From: an uncultured Lachnospiraceae bacterium
Lineage (GTDB): Bacteria > Bacillota > Clostridia > Lachnospirales > Lachnospiraceae
Assembly: GCA_947623185.1 (NCBI GenBank)
Contig: CANQGL010000002.1
Location: forward strand, 1-64,000
DNA: 64,000 nucleotides
Direction of reading: 5' to 3'
Shown: positions 25,788 to 33,014 of the stretch, one piece after another
How positions within the stretch are numbered: position 1 is the stretch's first letter
Layout of the letters: every line of letters starts with the position of its first letter
The notes under the pieces: model-generated
Told to the model about the DNA's origin: nothing
The model's database searches: none
The model's input: the letters and a program-made list of their open reading frames with translations, nothing else
Position numbers and translations under genes: made by a program

Positions 25788-26927
25788 ATGGTTGAACTCG
25801 ACCAGTTCAAATACACCCTGTCGACTTACGAGGAGCCGCTCCGCGAAGTGCGCGATTCCCTGAATCTTGACGCCAAGATCCGGCGGATCGACGAGCTCGA
25901 CAAGACGATGGAGGAGCCGAGTTTCTGGGAGGACGCGGAGAAGTCTACCCGCCTAGTCAAGGAAGCGAAGAACCTGAAAGATACCGTCGCGGAGTTCAAC
26001 AAACTCCAGAATCAGTACGAGGAGATCGAGCTGATGCTGGAGATGGGTTATGAGGAAAACGATCCGGCGGTCATCCCGGAGATCCAGCAGATGATGGACG
26101 AATTCACTTCGGAGCTCGACGCGCTGCGCCTCCGCACGCTGCTGACCGGCGAATACGACAGCAACAACGCGATCCTGCGCCTGAACGCGGGCGCGGGCGG
26201 GACGGAATCCTGCGACTGGTGCAGCATGCTGTACCGCATGTACTGCCGCTGGGCCGAGAGCCGCGGCTACTCGGTCGAGGTGCTCGATTATCTGGACGGC
26301 GAGGAAGCCGGGATCAAGTCGGTCACGATCCAGATCAACGGCGAGAACGTGTTCGGCTATCTGAAATCGGAGCGCGGCGTCCACCGTCTGGTCCGCATCT
26401 CCCCGTTCAACGCGAACGGGAAACGCCAGACTTCGTTTGTTTCCTGCGACGTCATGCCGGATATCGAGGAGGATCTGGACGTGGAGATCAATCCCGACGA
26501 TCTGCGCGTCGACACCTACCGCTCAAGCGGAGCGGGCGGCCAGCACATCAATAAGACCTCCTCGGCGGTCCGCATCACGCATATCCCGACCGGGATCGTC
26601 GTACAGTGCCAGAACGAGCGCTCGCAGTTCCAGAACAAGGATAAGGCGATGCAGATGCTGAAGGCCAAGCTGTACATGTTAAAGCAGCAGGAGAACGCGG
26701 AGAAGGTCTCCGATATCCGCGGCGAGGTAAAGGAGATCGGCTGGGGGAACCAGATCCGCTCCTATGTCCTGCAGCCGTATACGATGGTGAAGGACCACCG
26801 CACGGGCTATGAGAGCGGCAACGTAAACAGTGTGCTGGACGGAGGGCTGGACGGTTTCATCAGCGCGTTCTTAAAGTGGGAGAGCCTCGGACGGCCGAAC
26901 GTAAAGGGCGGCCAGGATATGGACTGA
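25788..26927 (+). CDS. prfB: Peptide chain release factor 2, without programmed frameshift
   Basis: A 379-residue class I release factor for UGA and UAA. The SPF tripeptide in [15 protein letters not shown] marks RF2 rather than RF1, and [14 protein letters not shown] carries the catalytic GGQ. Most bacterial prfB genes carry an in-frame UGA near codon 25 that needs a +1 shift. Here the frame is open: the region reads [11 protein letters not shown], and CTTGAC stands where CTTTGAC would be. The ATG follows GAGGA. It is downstream of secA, a common gene order. Confidence 0.95.
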   Translation: MVELDQFKYTLSTYEEPLREVRDSLNLDAKIRRIDELDKTMEEPSFWEDAEKSTRLVKEAKNLKDTVAEFNKLQNQYEEIELMLEMGYEENDPAVIPEIQQMMDEFTSELDALRLRTLLTGEYDSNNAILRLNAGAGGTESCDWCSMLYRMYCRWAESRGYSVEVLDYLDGEEAGIKSVTIQINGENVFGYLKSERGVHRLVRISPFNANGKRQTSFVSCDVMPDIEEDLDVEINPDDLRVDTYRSSGAGGQHINKTSSAVRITHIPTGIVVQCQNERSQFQNKDKAMQMLKAKLYMLKQQENAEKVSDIRGEVKEIGWGNQIRSYVLQPYTMVKDHRTGYESGNVNSVLDGGLDGFISAFLKWESLGRPNVKGGQDMD

Positions 26928-26952
26928 CGGAAAATAAGGAATACGGTCAATA

Positions 26953-26994
26953 CGGAATACGATAAACGGAATGCGATAAACGGAATGCGATAAA
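26953..26994. repeat. Three tandem 14-bp repeats after prfB
   Basis: Units at 26953-26966, 26967-26980 and 26981-26994 follow CGGAATGCGATAAA. Only one base differs in the first. Confidence 0.85.
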
Positions 26995-26999
26995 CGGAA

Positions 27000-27037
27000 A
27001 AGCAGCAGGTTCCCTTTCGGGGGCCTGCTGCTTTCCT
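27000..27037. terminator. Bidirectional terminator between prfB and the cell-wall-binding gene
   Basis: AAGCAGCAGG pairs with CCTGCTGCTT, with T-rich sequence on both sides. Confidence 0.85.
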
Positions 27038-27082
27038 GTGTTGTATGTTGTAAAAAGAAAGATGTAAGCCGGTCATGAACGA

Positions 27083-28477
27083 TCAGTGCTTTTCCTCACA
27101 CTTATCGTCGAGCGGTCCGTGGAGAAGCGTTCCGTCGCTGCTCGAGCAGTAGTAGTATCCGTCCGCGTCCTTGACGTTCTTTTTCTTCTTCTGGATCGAA
27201 CCGGTCTCGTTGAGAAGATATTCCTTGTCGCCGTATGCGACGACCTGGTATTTGGTCCCGTCGTCCGCCTGCAGGCGTCTTCCGTGATCGTAGATGTGGT
27301 TGTCCGAGATCCCGGTCGTTCCGCCGCCCTTCGGGGTGCCGTTGGACTTAAAGTTGAAGGTGTACGCCGTCCCGTCGATCGTGACGGTCTGGCTGCCGGT
27401 CTTGACAGCGCCGTTTCCCTCGGTAAAGTAGTAGACGTTGGTGGTGTCCGTGTCCCCGGTCGGCAGATCATCCAGCGTTTCCACATTGGAGATGCTGTCG
27501 ATGGATTTGGAATTTGCCGCGGCCAGCGTAATGACTTTCAGGCCCGAGATCATCTCGCCACGCTCGTTGAACGCGTAGGTGGACGAACCGACCGTCTTGA
27601 ATTCGCTCATCGCAATGTCGCCGCGCGAGGAAGCGTAATACCAGTACTCGGTGCCGACGGCGTTTGCGTCGGCGTTCAGATCCTCATCCGGAACGGCCTG
27701 GAACCAGCCGGTGTGCAGGTAGGGATCCTCAAGGTCTCCGTAATACGCCCAGCTTCCGTCCGTCTGGAGCCAGCCGTACGTTGCGACGCCGCGCTCGTCG
27801 AAATGGTATTTCTTGTCCCCGATCGTCTTGTCGGTATTGGCGGCCTTCTTTCCGTTGGAACCGAAGAAGAAGTGGTACATGGGCTCCGGATTGGCTTCGT
27901 TGTCTTCATCCGGAACATTGATCAGGACCCATGAATCCGTCACGATGTTTCCCGCGCCGCCCGCGTCGCCGTAATACATTGCGTTCTGCCATTCCTCGGC
28001 CGGGAGTTCTTCTCCGCCCTCGGAGACCCAGCCGGTCAGCATCCTGCCGTATACGTCGAAGGCGTATTTCTTATCTCCAATCGTCTGGAGCTGCACGGTG
28101 CCGTTCGAGGTCACGAACGCGCGCCCGCTGGGCCCGAAGTAGTACCAGTTCGATTCGTCCGGCGAGCCGCCCTGCCATGAGGCATTCGGAAGATAGCGCC
28201 ATTCGTTGACGACCATCTCGCCCGCGGAGTTTACATAATAATAACTGCCGTTATAGTCAAGAAGAGTACTGCGCACCATGAAACCGTCGCTCCCGAGATA
28301 ATACTGTTTCCCGGACGCGTCCGATTTCCAGACGTCGCGCATATACTCCCCGTTGCTGTCCAGATATACCCACTCGCTGCCTACCTGCGTCCATTCCGCG
28401 GCAGAGACGGTAAACGCGGAGCCGAGCATAAGGGCCGCGGCCGCAAGTACCGTACAGCAGATACTTCTTTTTTTCAT
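27083..28477 (-). CDS. Secreted cell-wall-binding repeat protein
   Basis: A 464-residue exported protein with a clear signal peptide ending at VSAAEW (about residue 26). The rest is made of choline/glucan-binding-like repeats rich in W, Y and G, for example WVYLDSNGEYMRD, YYLGSDGFMV and KYAFDVYGRMLTGWV. No catalytic domain is visible, so it is probably a surface or wall-associated protein, not a hydrolase. The ATG follows AAGGAGG. It is convergent with prfB. Confidence 0.85.
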   Translation of the reverse strand: MKKRSICCTVLAAAALMLGSAFTVSAAEWTQVGSEWVYLDSNGEYMRDVWKSDASGKQYYLGSDGFMVRSTLLDYNGSYYYVNSAGEMVVNEWRYLPNASWQGGSPDESNWYYFGPSGRAFVTSNGTVQLQTIGDKKYAFDVYGRMLTGWVSEGGEELPAEEWQNAMYYGDAGGAGNIVTDSWVLINVPDEDNEANPEPMYHFFFGSNGKKAANTDKTIGDKKYHFDERGVATYGWLQTDGSWAYYGDLEDPYLHTGWFQAVPDEDLNADANAVGTEYWYYASSRGDIAMSEFKTVGSSTYAFNERGEMISGLKVITLAAANSKSIDSISNVETLDDLPTGDTDTTNVYYFTEGNGAVKTGSQTVTIDGTAYTFNFKSNGTPKGGGTTGISDNHIYDHGRRLQADDGTKYQVVAYGDKEYLLNETGSIQKKKKNVKDADGYYYCSSSDGTLLHGPLDDKCEEKH

Positions 28478-28524
28478 AACCTCAATGCCTCCTTGTATTC
28501 AGACTGATATCTTTTCACCCCTAC

Positions 28525-28554
28525 ATTATAATACAAAGTGACACAAAATGGCAA
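28525..28554 (-). promoter_or_regulatory. Promoter of the cell-wall-binding gene
   Basis: TTGCCA (28549-28554) and TATAAT (28525-28530) on the minus strand are separated by 18 bp. Confidence 0.7.
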
Positions 28555-28666
28555 CGGATTTCCGCGGCTAAGGTGAGGTAAAAATGTGGCAGTCCGCTTA
28601 CAAAATAATTACGGGGAAAAATTGACGGCGATCAGCAGGATCAGCTATGAATTTTAGTAATAATGA

Positions 28667-28695
28667 TTGAAGACGGAGCAAAATTGTGCTAAAAT
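28667..28695 (+). promoter_or_regulatory. Promoter of the DUF5722 gene
   Basis: TTGAAG and TAAAAT are separated by 17 bp, 33 bp before the start codon. Confidence 0.7.
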
Positions 28696-28728
28696 ATGAT
28701 AAACACTTTTGACAGGAGGAAAGACAGT

Positions 28729-29868
28729 ATGAAACGAAGCGGAAGAAAACTTGCCGGACTCGCACTCGCTGTCGCGCTTGCGGCGTCCACGGCATTCACC
28801 TCGTTCGGTTTTTATCAGGAGCCCGCGAGTAAAAAGGGACTTCTGTTCCACCCGACGCAGGAGATGTTAAACGATTTCATGGAACTCGGCTGCAAACAGG
28901 CGGAGATCTGCGCTTCGAGCGCGAATATCGCAGGCTATGCTCCCTGGGCCGAGCAGCTCAAGAACAACGGAATCACGGTAACGATGATCGTGCTCAACGA
29001 TTTCAACGTCGGGGACCGCAATCTCCTTCCGGTGAGCGAACCGCAGGCCGGCGTCGGCAGATACGCGTTCAACTCGGCGACGCCGGAGGGCGAAGCGGCC
29101 GTCCGCGCGTTCGCGAGACAGGCGGCAAGCGTCTATAAGGACACGGTCTCCAACTGGATCATCGGCAACGAGGTAAACGACGCGAGCACATGGGATTACG
29201 ACGGAACGACCACGATCGACGCGCATGCGGACGTTTACGCGAAGACATTCCGTATCTTTTACGAGGAGATCAAGGCGGCCAACCCGGATGCGCGGGTGTT
29301 TATCCCCTTTGACCATAACTGGACTGTCCCGGACAAGAACATTACGAACGGCGGCGCTACGCCGTACCGCTACCGCTCGAAAGACTTCCTTCTCCGTCTG
29401 AACGACCGTCTGAAGGATCTGAGCTACGGCGTCGCATGGCATCCGTATCCGCTCGATATGACGAGACCGGAGCTCGACACCCCGGATGAGCGGAAATATT
29501 CGACCGACGACGAAAACGCGCTTATCGTCGATATGTTCAACCTGCATGTGCTGACCGATTACCTGCAGAGACCCGAGATGCTGGCTCCGGACGGAAGCGT
29601 CCGCCGCGTCATTCTCTCGGAGCAGGGATTCTCGTCCTCCAGCGCGAGCGGAGAGGCGGGAGCGGCCGCTGCGATCACGCAGGCTTACGAGATCGCGAAG
29701 GCGAATCCGTATGTGGACGCATTCCTTCTTCATCGCCAGGTCGATTCCAAGAGCCAGGTAAGCGCCGGATACGCATACGGTCTCTGGACGAGCGACCCGA
29801 ATTCGAGCGAGGATGAAGCGCCGCTCAGCAAGAAGTCGACATGGGCCGTTTACCAGTCGCTTCAGTAA
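28729..29868 (+). CDS. Exported DUF5722-like protein, glycoside-hydrolase-type fold
   Basis: A 379-residue exported protein with a signal peptide (MKRSGRKLAGLALAVALAAS and on to about residue 29). The body resembles DUF5722 proteins, which look like TIM-barrel glycoside hydrolases. WIIGNEVND supplies a likely acid/base Glu after strand 4 and VILSEQGFSS a second Glu positioned like a nucleophile. The substrate is unknown. GGAGG precedes the chosen ATG. It is divergent from the cell-wall-binding protein, suggesting two surface genes side by side. Confidence 0.75.
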   Translation: MKRSGRKLAGLALAVALAASTAFTSFGFYQEPASKKGLLFHPTQEMLNDFMELGCKQAEICASSANIAGYAPWAEQLKNNGITVTMIVLNDFNVGDRNLLPVSEPQAGVGRYAFNSATPEGEAAVRAFARQAASVYKDTVSNWIIGNEVNDASTWDYDGTTTIDAHADVYAKTFRIFYEEIKAANPDARVFIPFDHNWTVPDKNITNGGATPYRYRSKDFLLRLNDRLKDLSYGVAWHPYPLDMTRPELDTPDERKYSTDDENALIVDMFNLHVLTDYLQRPEMLAPDGSVRRVILSEQGFSSSSASGEAGAAAAITQAYEIAKANPYVDAFLLHRQVDSKSQVSAGYAYGLWTSDPNSSEDEAPLSKKSTWAVYQSLQ

Positions 29869-29915
29869 TACCGGCCGGTCAGGCAAGTCGCAAATAACAG
29901 TAAACGAACGGAAAA

Positions 29916-29950
29916 ATCCCCGTTTCCGAAACCGGAAGCGGGGATCTTTC
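29916..29950 (+). terminator. Terminator of the DUF5722 gene
   Basis: A 13-bp near-perfect stem (ATCCCCGTTTCCG and its partner) is followed by CTTTC. The T run is short. Confidence 0.75.
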
Positions 29951-30000
29951 ATATTGAAAATAAAGAGAAAACAAATTAATAAGATTCTTCGGACCGTCGC

Positions 30001-30054
30001 TTAGTCGAGCGGTTCACAATTCTCCCAGAGGTCTCTTAATGTAGTTTCGATCAT
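30001..30054 (-). CDS. Possible 17-residue peptide gene
   Basis: An ATG frame encodes MIETTLRDLWENCEPLD. AGGAG lies 9 bp upstream, a good ribosome binding site in an otherwise empty gap. The peptide is acidic, with one Cys and one Trp. A shifted ATG at the same site would give a different 15-residue peptide. Upstream, around 30092-30120, an interrupted palindrome (GCACC/GGTGC with GAAT/ATTC inside) lies in its leader. The function is unknown and the gene needs confirmation. Confidence 0.35.
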   Translation of the reverse strand: MIETTLRDLWENCEPLD

Positions 30055-30256
30055 TTTTCATTCTCCTCTCTGTCGTGGACTTTCATAATCATGCACCTTT
30101 TCGAATATCGATTCGGTGCTCTCCTCATTTGCCCATAGTTTATCACAACGGGATATAATTGTAAAATGATTATTTTTTTGATATAATATTAATAAATATT
30201 AACATTTCGGCAGAGGGGTGATGCTTTGGCGATTTATATCCGGATGTAAAATATAC

Positions 30257-30285
30257 TTGACAAACCCTGAATCATGATGTAAGAT
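30257..30285 (+). promoter_or_regulatory. Promoter of the XRE regulator gene
   Basis: TTGACA at 30257-30262 and TAAGAT at 30280-30285 are separated by 17 bp. A TATAAT just downstream is too far from the -35. The rest of 30055-30256 is AT-rich and shows no gene. Confidence 0.65.
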
Positions 30286-30317
30286 ATAATTAACATTTTG
30301 CAATGGGAGTATGATAA

Positions 30318-30518
30318 ATGAAAAATCTGAAACTGAATGCGGCCCGGGCGGAGAAGGATATGTCGCAGTCGGATCTGGCGGCAGCGGCCGGTGTGACCCG
30401 TCAGACGATCGGGATGATCGAGGCGGGAGATTATAATCCGACGCTCAATCTCTGTCTCAGGATCTGCCGCGCGCTGGACAAAACGCTTGACGAACTTTTC
30501 TGGGAGGAGGAATCATAA
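30318..30518 (+). CDS. XRE-family small DNA-binding regulator
   Basis: A 66-residue helix-turn-helix protein that is almost all Cro/CI domain. SQSDLAAAAGVTRQTIGMIE is the HTH and NPTLNLCLRICRALDKTLDELF the closing helices. Such one-domain regulators usually act with the adjacent gene. Its stop overlaps the next start by one base (TAATG), and the next gene encodes a small membrane protein. Confidence 0.93.
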   Translation: MKNLKLNAARAEKDMSQSDLAAAAGVTRQTIGMIEAGDYNPTLNLCLRICRALDKTLDELFWEEES

Positions 30519-30943
30519 TGGATGAGAGAGTGCAGGGCGAATACAGGAAGATCTATTCCGAACTGCTCAGTCTGGTCATGACCGTTACGGCGGTCTCGCT
30601 GCTGGTAAAATTCCTGTGTTTCGATTACGGCCTTAAGGAGTGTGCGACCGAGTTTATCATCCTGATCGGCGGCACGCTTTATCTGGCGGTACGCCAGTGT
30701 ATGCTCGGCCTGGGTCCGGAGGACTCGATGCCGAAGGAAAAGAGACGGAAGCGGATGCTGGTCTCCTTCATCGGGGCGCTCTGCGGCTATGCGGTCGCCT
30801 ACGCGGTAAAGAGCGGGGAGGTATCCGGTCATCTGTGGACCGATCTTCTGTGTTTCGCCGCGGTGTATGTGTTTGTGTATTTTCTCGCCGGACGCCTGAC
30901 TTCCCTGTTTTCCGCCTGCCGGGAGAAAAAATACGGGGACTGA
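30518..30943 (+). CDS. Small integral membrane protein, unknown function
   Basis: A 141-residue protein with about four membrane segments (near residues 17-34, 42-60, 80-98 and 105-125) and a charged loop PKEKRRKRM between the second and third. It resembles the DUF membrane proteins that Firmicutes pair with one-domain XRE regulators, but I cannot name the family firmly. It is translationally coupled to the regulator upstream. Confidence 0.75.
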   Translation: MDERVQGEYRKIYSELLSLVMTVTAVSLLVKFLCFDYGLKECATEFIILIGGTLYLAVRQCMLGLGPEDSMPKEKRRKRMLVSFIGALCGYAVAYAVKSGEVSGHLWTDLLCFAAVYVFVYFLAGRLTSLFSACREKKYGD

Positions 30944-31030
30944 CGGAGAAGGCGGACCGTACGGCTTTGAAATCTTTTCCGCAAGCGCGGCGCGGCTTAA
31001 GAAAAACAGGCGAAAAGGCAAAACTTTATA

Positions 31031-31059
31031 TTGTATGAAAGCTCCGTTTCGATTATAAT
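31031..31059 (+). promoter_or_regulatory. Promoter of the aminotransferase gene
   Basis: TTGTAT and a perfect TATAAT are separated by 17 bp, 62 bp before the start codon. Confidence 0.75.
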
Positions 31060-31121
31060 TATGTATATACAAATAACGTTCCACGGGGCTTGTGGAACGA
31101 ATCATCACAGGAGGTCACGAT

Positions 31122-32402
31122 ATGAAGGCATATGCCGAAATGACAAAGCAGGAGCTTGCTTCCTTAAAGGAGCAGCTGGAGGCGGTCTACAGAGAGTATC
31201 AGGGGAAGAACCTGAAACTGAACATGGCACGCGGAAAGCCGAGTTCGGAGCAGCTTGACCTTTCTCTCCCGATGCTGGATGTGTTAAACAGCAAGAGCGA
31301 TTTTATGAGCGTGGACGGCGACGTGAGAAACTACGGCGTGCTGACCGGTATCCAGGAGGCCAAGGAGCTGATGGGCGGAATGATGGATGCTCCGGCCGAG
31401 AATATCGTTATGTACGGGAGCTCGAGCCTGACGCTCATGTACGACACGGTATCCCGCTCGTACTCGCACGGCGTGATGGGGAATACGCCGTGGTGCAGGC
31501 TGGATTCGGTGAAATTCCTCTGCCCGGTCCCCGGATATGACCGCCATTTTTCCATCACGGAGTTTTTCGGGATCGAAATGATCCCCATCCCGCTGCACGA
31601 CGACGGACCCGACATGGATATGGTCGAGAATTATGTAAACAATGACGAGGCGGTAAAGGGGATCTGGTGCGTGCCGCTTTATTCCAACCCGTCCGGTCAG
31701 TCCTATTCGGATGAGGTCGTGAAACGGTTCGCGAACCTGAAGCCGGCGGCGAAGGATTTCCGCATTTTCTGGGACAATGCGTACTGCGTGCACCATCTGT
31801 ACCCGGACCATCCGGACCATGTGCTCGACATCCTCTCCGAGTGCGCGAAGGCCGGAAATCCCGATATGGTCTACAAATTCGGTTCCACTTCCAAGGTGAC
31901 GTTCCCGGGAGCCGGGATCTCCGCGATCGCGACGTCGAAGGCCAATATCGAGGATATGAAGAAGCAGATGAACAATCAGCTCATCAGCCATGACAAGATG
32001 AACCAGCTCCGCCATGTCCGTTTCTTCGGAAACGCCGACGGGCTGAAGGCTCATATGGCAAAACACGCCGCGATCCTGCGCCCGAGATTCGAGGCTGTCG
32101 ACGAGATCTTAAACCGCGAGCTCGGCGGTCTCGGGATCGGGACATGGACGAAGCCGAACGGCGGCTATTTTGTCGCGTTCGATTCGCTGGAAGGATGCGC
32201 GAAGGCCATCGTCCAGAAGTGCAGGGAAGCCGGCGTCGTGATGACCGGCGCGGGCGCGACCTGGCCTTACGGCAAGGACCCGAAGGACAGCAACATCCGG
32301 ATCGCTCCGTCCTTCCCGACGCTTGACGAGCTGAAACTGGCGGCCGAGATCTTCTGCGTCTGCGTGAAACTGGTCAGCGTGGAGAAGCTTCTGGAGGCGT
32401 GA
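31122..32402 (+). CDS. PLP-dependent aminotransferase, class Ic aspartate aminotransferase type
   Basis: A 426-residue fold-type I aminotransferase of the AAT_Ic group. N-terminal NMARGKPSSEQLDLSLPML, the PLP-phosphate site YGSSSLTLMYD, WCVPLYSNPSGQSYSDE and the Schiff-base lysine in KFGSTSKVTFPGAG are all visible. Substrates for this group are usually aspartate/2-oxoglutarate, but specificity is not proven. AGGAGG lies just before the chosen ATG; an upstream in-frame ATG is not needed. Confidence 0.9.
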   Translation: MKAYAEMTKQELASLKEQLEAVYREYQGKNLKLNMARGKPSSEQLDLSLPMLDVLNSKSDFMSVDGDVRNYGVLTGIQEAKELMGGMMDAPAENIVMYGSSSLTLMYDTVSRSYSHGVMGNTPWCRLDSVKFLCPVPGYDRHFSITEFFGIEMIPIPLHDDGPDMDMVENYVNNDEAVKGIWCVPLYSNPSGQSYSDEVVKRFANLKPAAKDFRIFWDNAYCVHHLYPDHPDHVLDILSECAKAGNPDMVYKFGSTSKVTFPGAGISAIATSKANIEDMKKQMNNQLISHDKMNQLRHVRFFGNADGLKAHMAKHAAILRPRFEAVDEILNRELGGLGIGTWTKPNGGYFVAFDSLEGCAKAIVQKCREAGVVMTGAGATWPYGKDPKDSNIRIAPSFPTLDELKLAAEIFCVCVKLVSVEKLLEA

Positions 32403-32454
32403 CCGCATACCGGCAATAAAAGAAGACAGGAAAGGCAATAAATAATTAAAGCGC

Positions 32455-32490
32455 AAAGGGGCTGTTTCGGAAACAGTCCCTTTACTTTTT
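32455..32490 (+). terminator. Terminator of the aminotransferase gene
   Basis: AAAGGG-CTGTTTC pairs with GAAACAG-CCCTTT, followed by ACTTTTT. Confidence 0.85.
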
Positions 32491-32582
32491 ACGGAAGTTA
32501 TTATAGAATGATACAAGGGTCAAAAGGCCGGCGCTTCAAAACGGGAAGACGCCGCGCGGCCCGCAGGGAGGAACGTACGGAA

Positions 32583-32999
32583 GTGAAAATGGAAAACGGC
32601 GCGCTTCGCGAAGGGATCGTTTATATTATCGTGGGAGTCATGACGACGGCGATCGACTATATCGTTTCGAATGCGCTTTACTATCTGGCCGATATGAGCT
32701 CGGTGCCCGCCCAGACGATCTCGTTCATCGCGGCGGTGCTGTTCGCGTTCGTCGCCAACAAGTGGTGGGTGTTCCGCAGCTATACGCTCGCGCCGAAAGC
32801 GGTCTGGAAGGAATTTTATTCGTTCGTGATCTGCCGGATCGCGACGTTTCTGTTCAGTCTGGCGGCGACGTTTATCCTCGTGGACCTGATGGGGAACGAA
32901 TTTTTTATCTGCAAACTGCTGGTCTCGGTAGTGGTGATGGTTCTCAATTATGTATTCAGCAAGCTGCTGATCTTTTCACATAAAAAGGACGGAGACTAA
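32583..32999 (+). CDS. GtrA-family membrane protein
   Basis: A GtrA-like protein of about 138 residues with four membrane segments, opening near GIVYIIVGVMTTAIDYIVSN. GtrA/GtcA proteins are thought to flip undecaprenyl-linked sugars across the membrane. I prefer the GTG at 32583, after GGAGG; an ATG six bases later also fits. An ATG at 32508 would add an arginine-rich leader that looks like 5' untranslated sequence. It lies 15 bp before yfhO, so both likely serve wall-polymer glycosylation. Confidence 0.85.
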   Translation: MKMENGALREGIVYIIVGVMTTAIDYIVSNALYYLADMSSVPAQTISFIAAVLFAFVANKWWVFRSYTLAPKAVWKEFYSFVICRIATFLFSLAATFILVDLMGNEFFICKLLVSVVVMVLNYVFSKLLIFSHKKDGD

Positions 33000-33014
33000 A
33001 GGAGCATCGTTTCA

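Noticed and set aside
30318-30943. A toxin-antitoxin pair made of the XRE regulator and the membrane protein
   Set aside because: The membrane protein has four hydrophobic segments and no toxin motif. XRE plus membrane protein pairs of this kind are common housekeeping units in Firmicutes.
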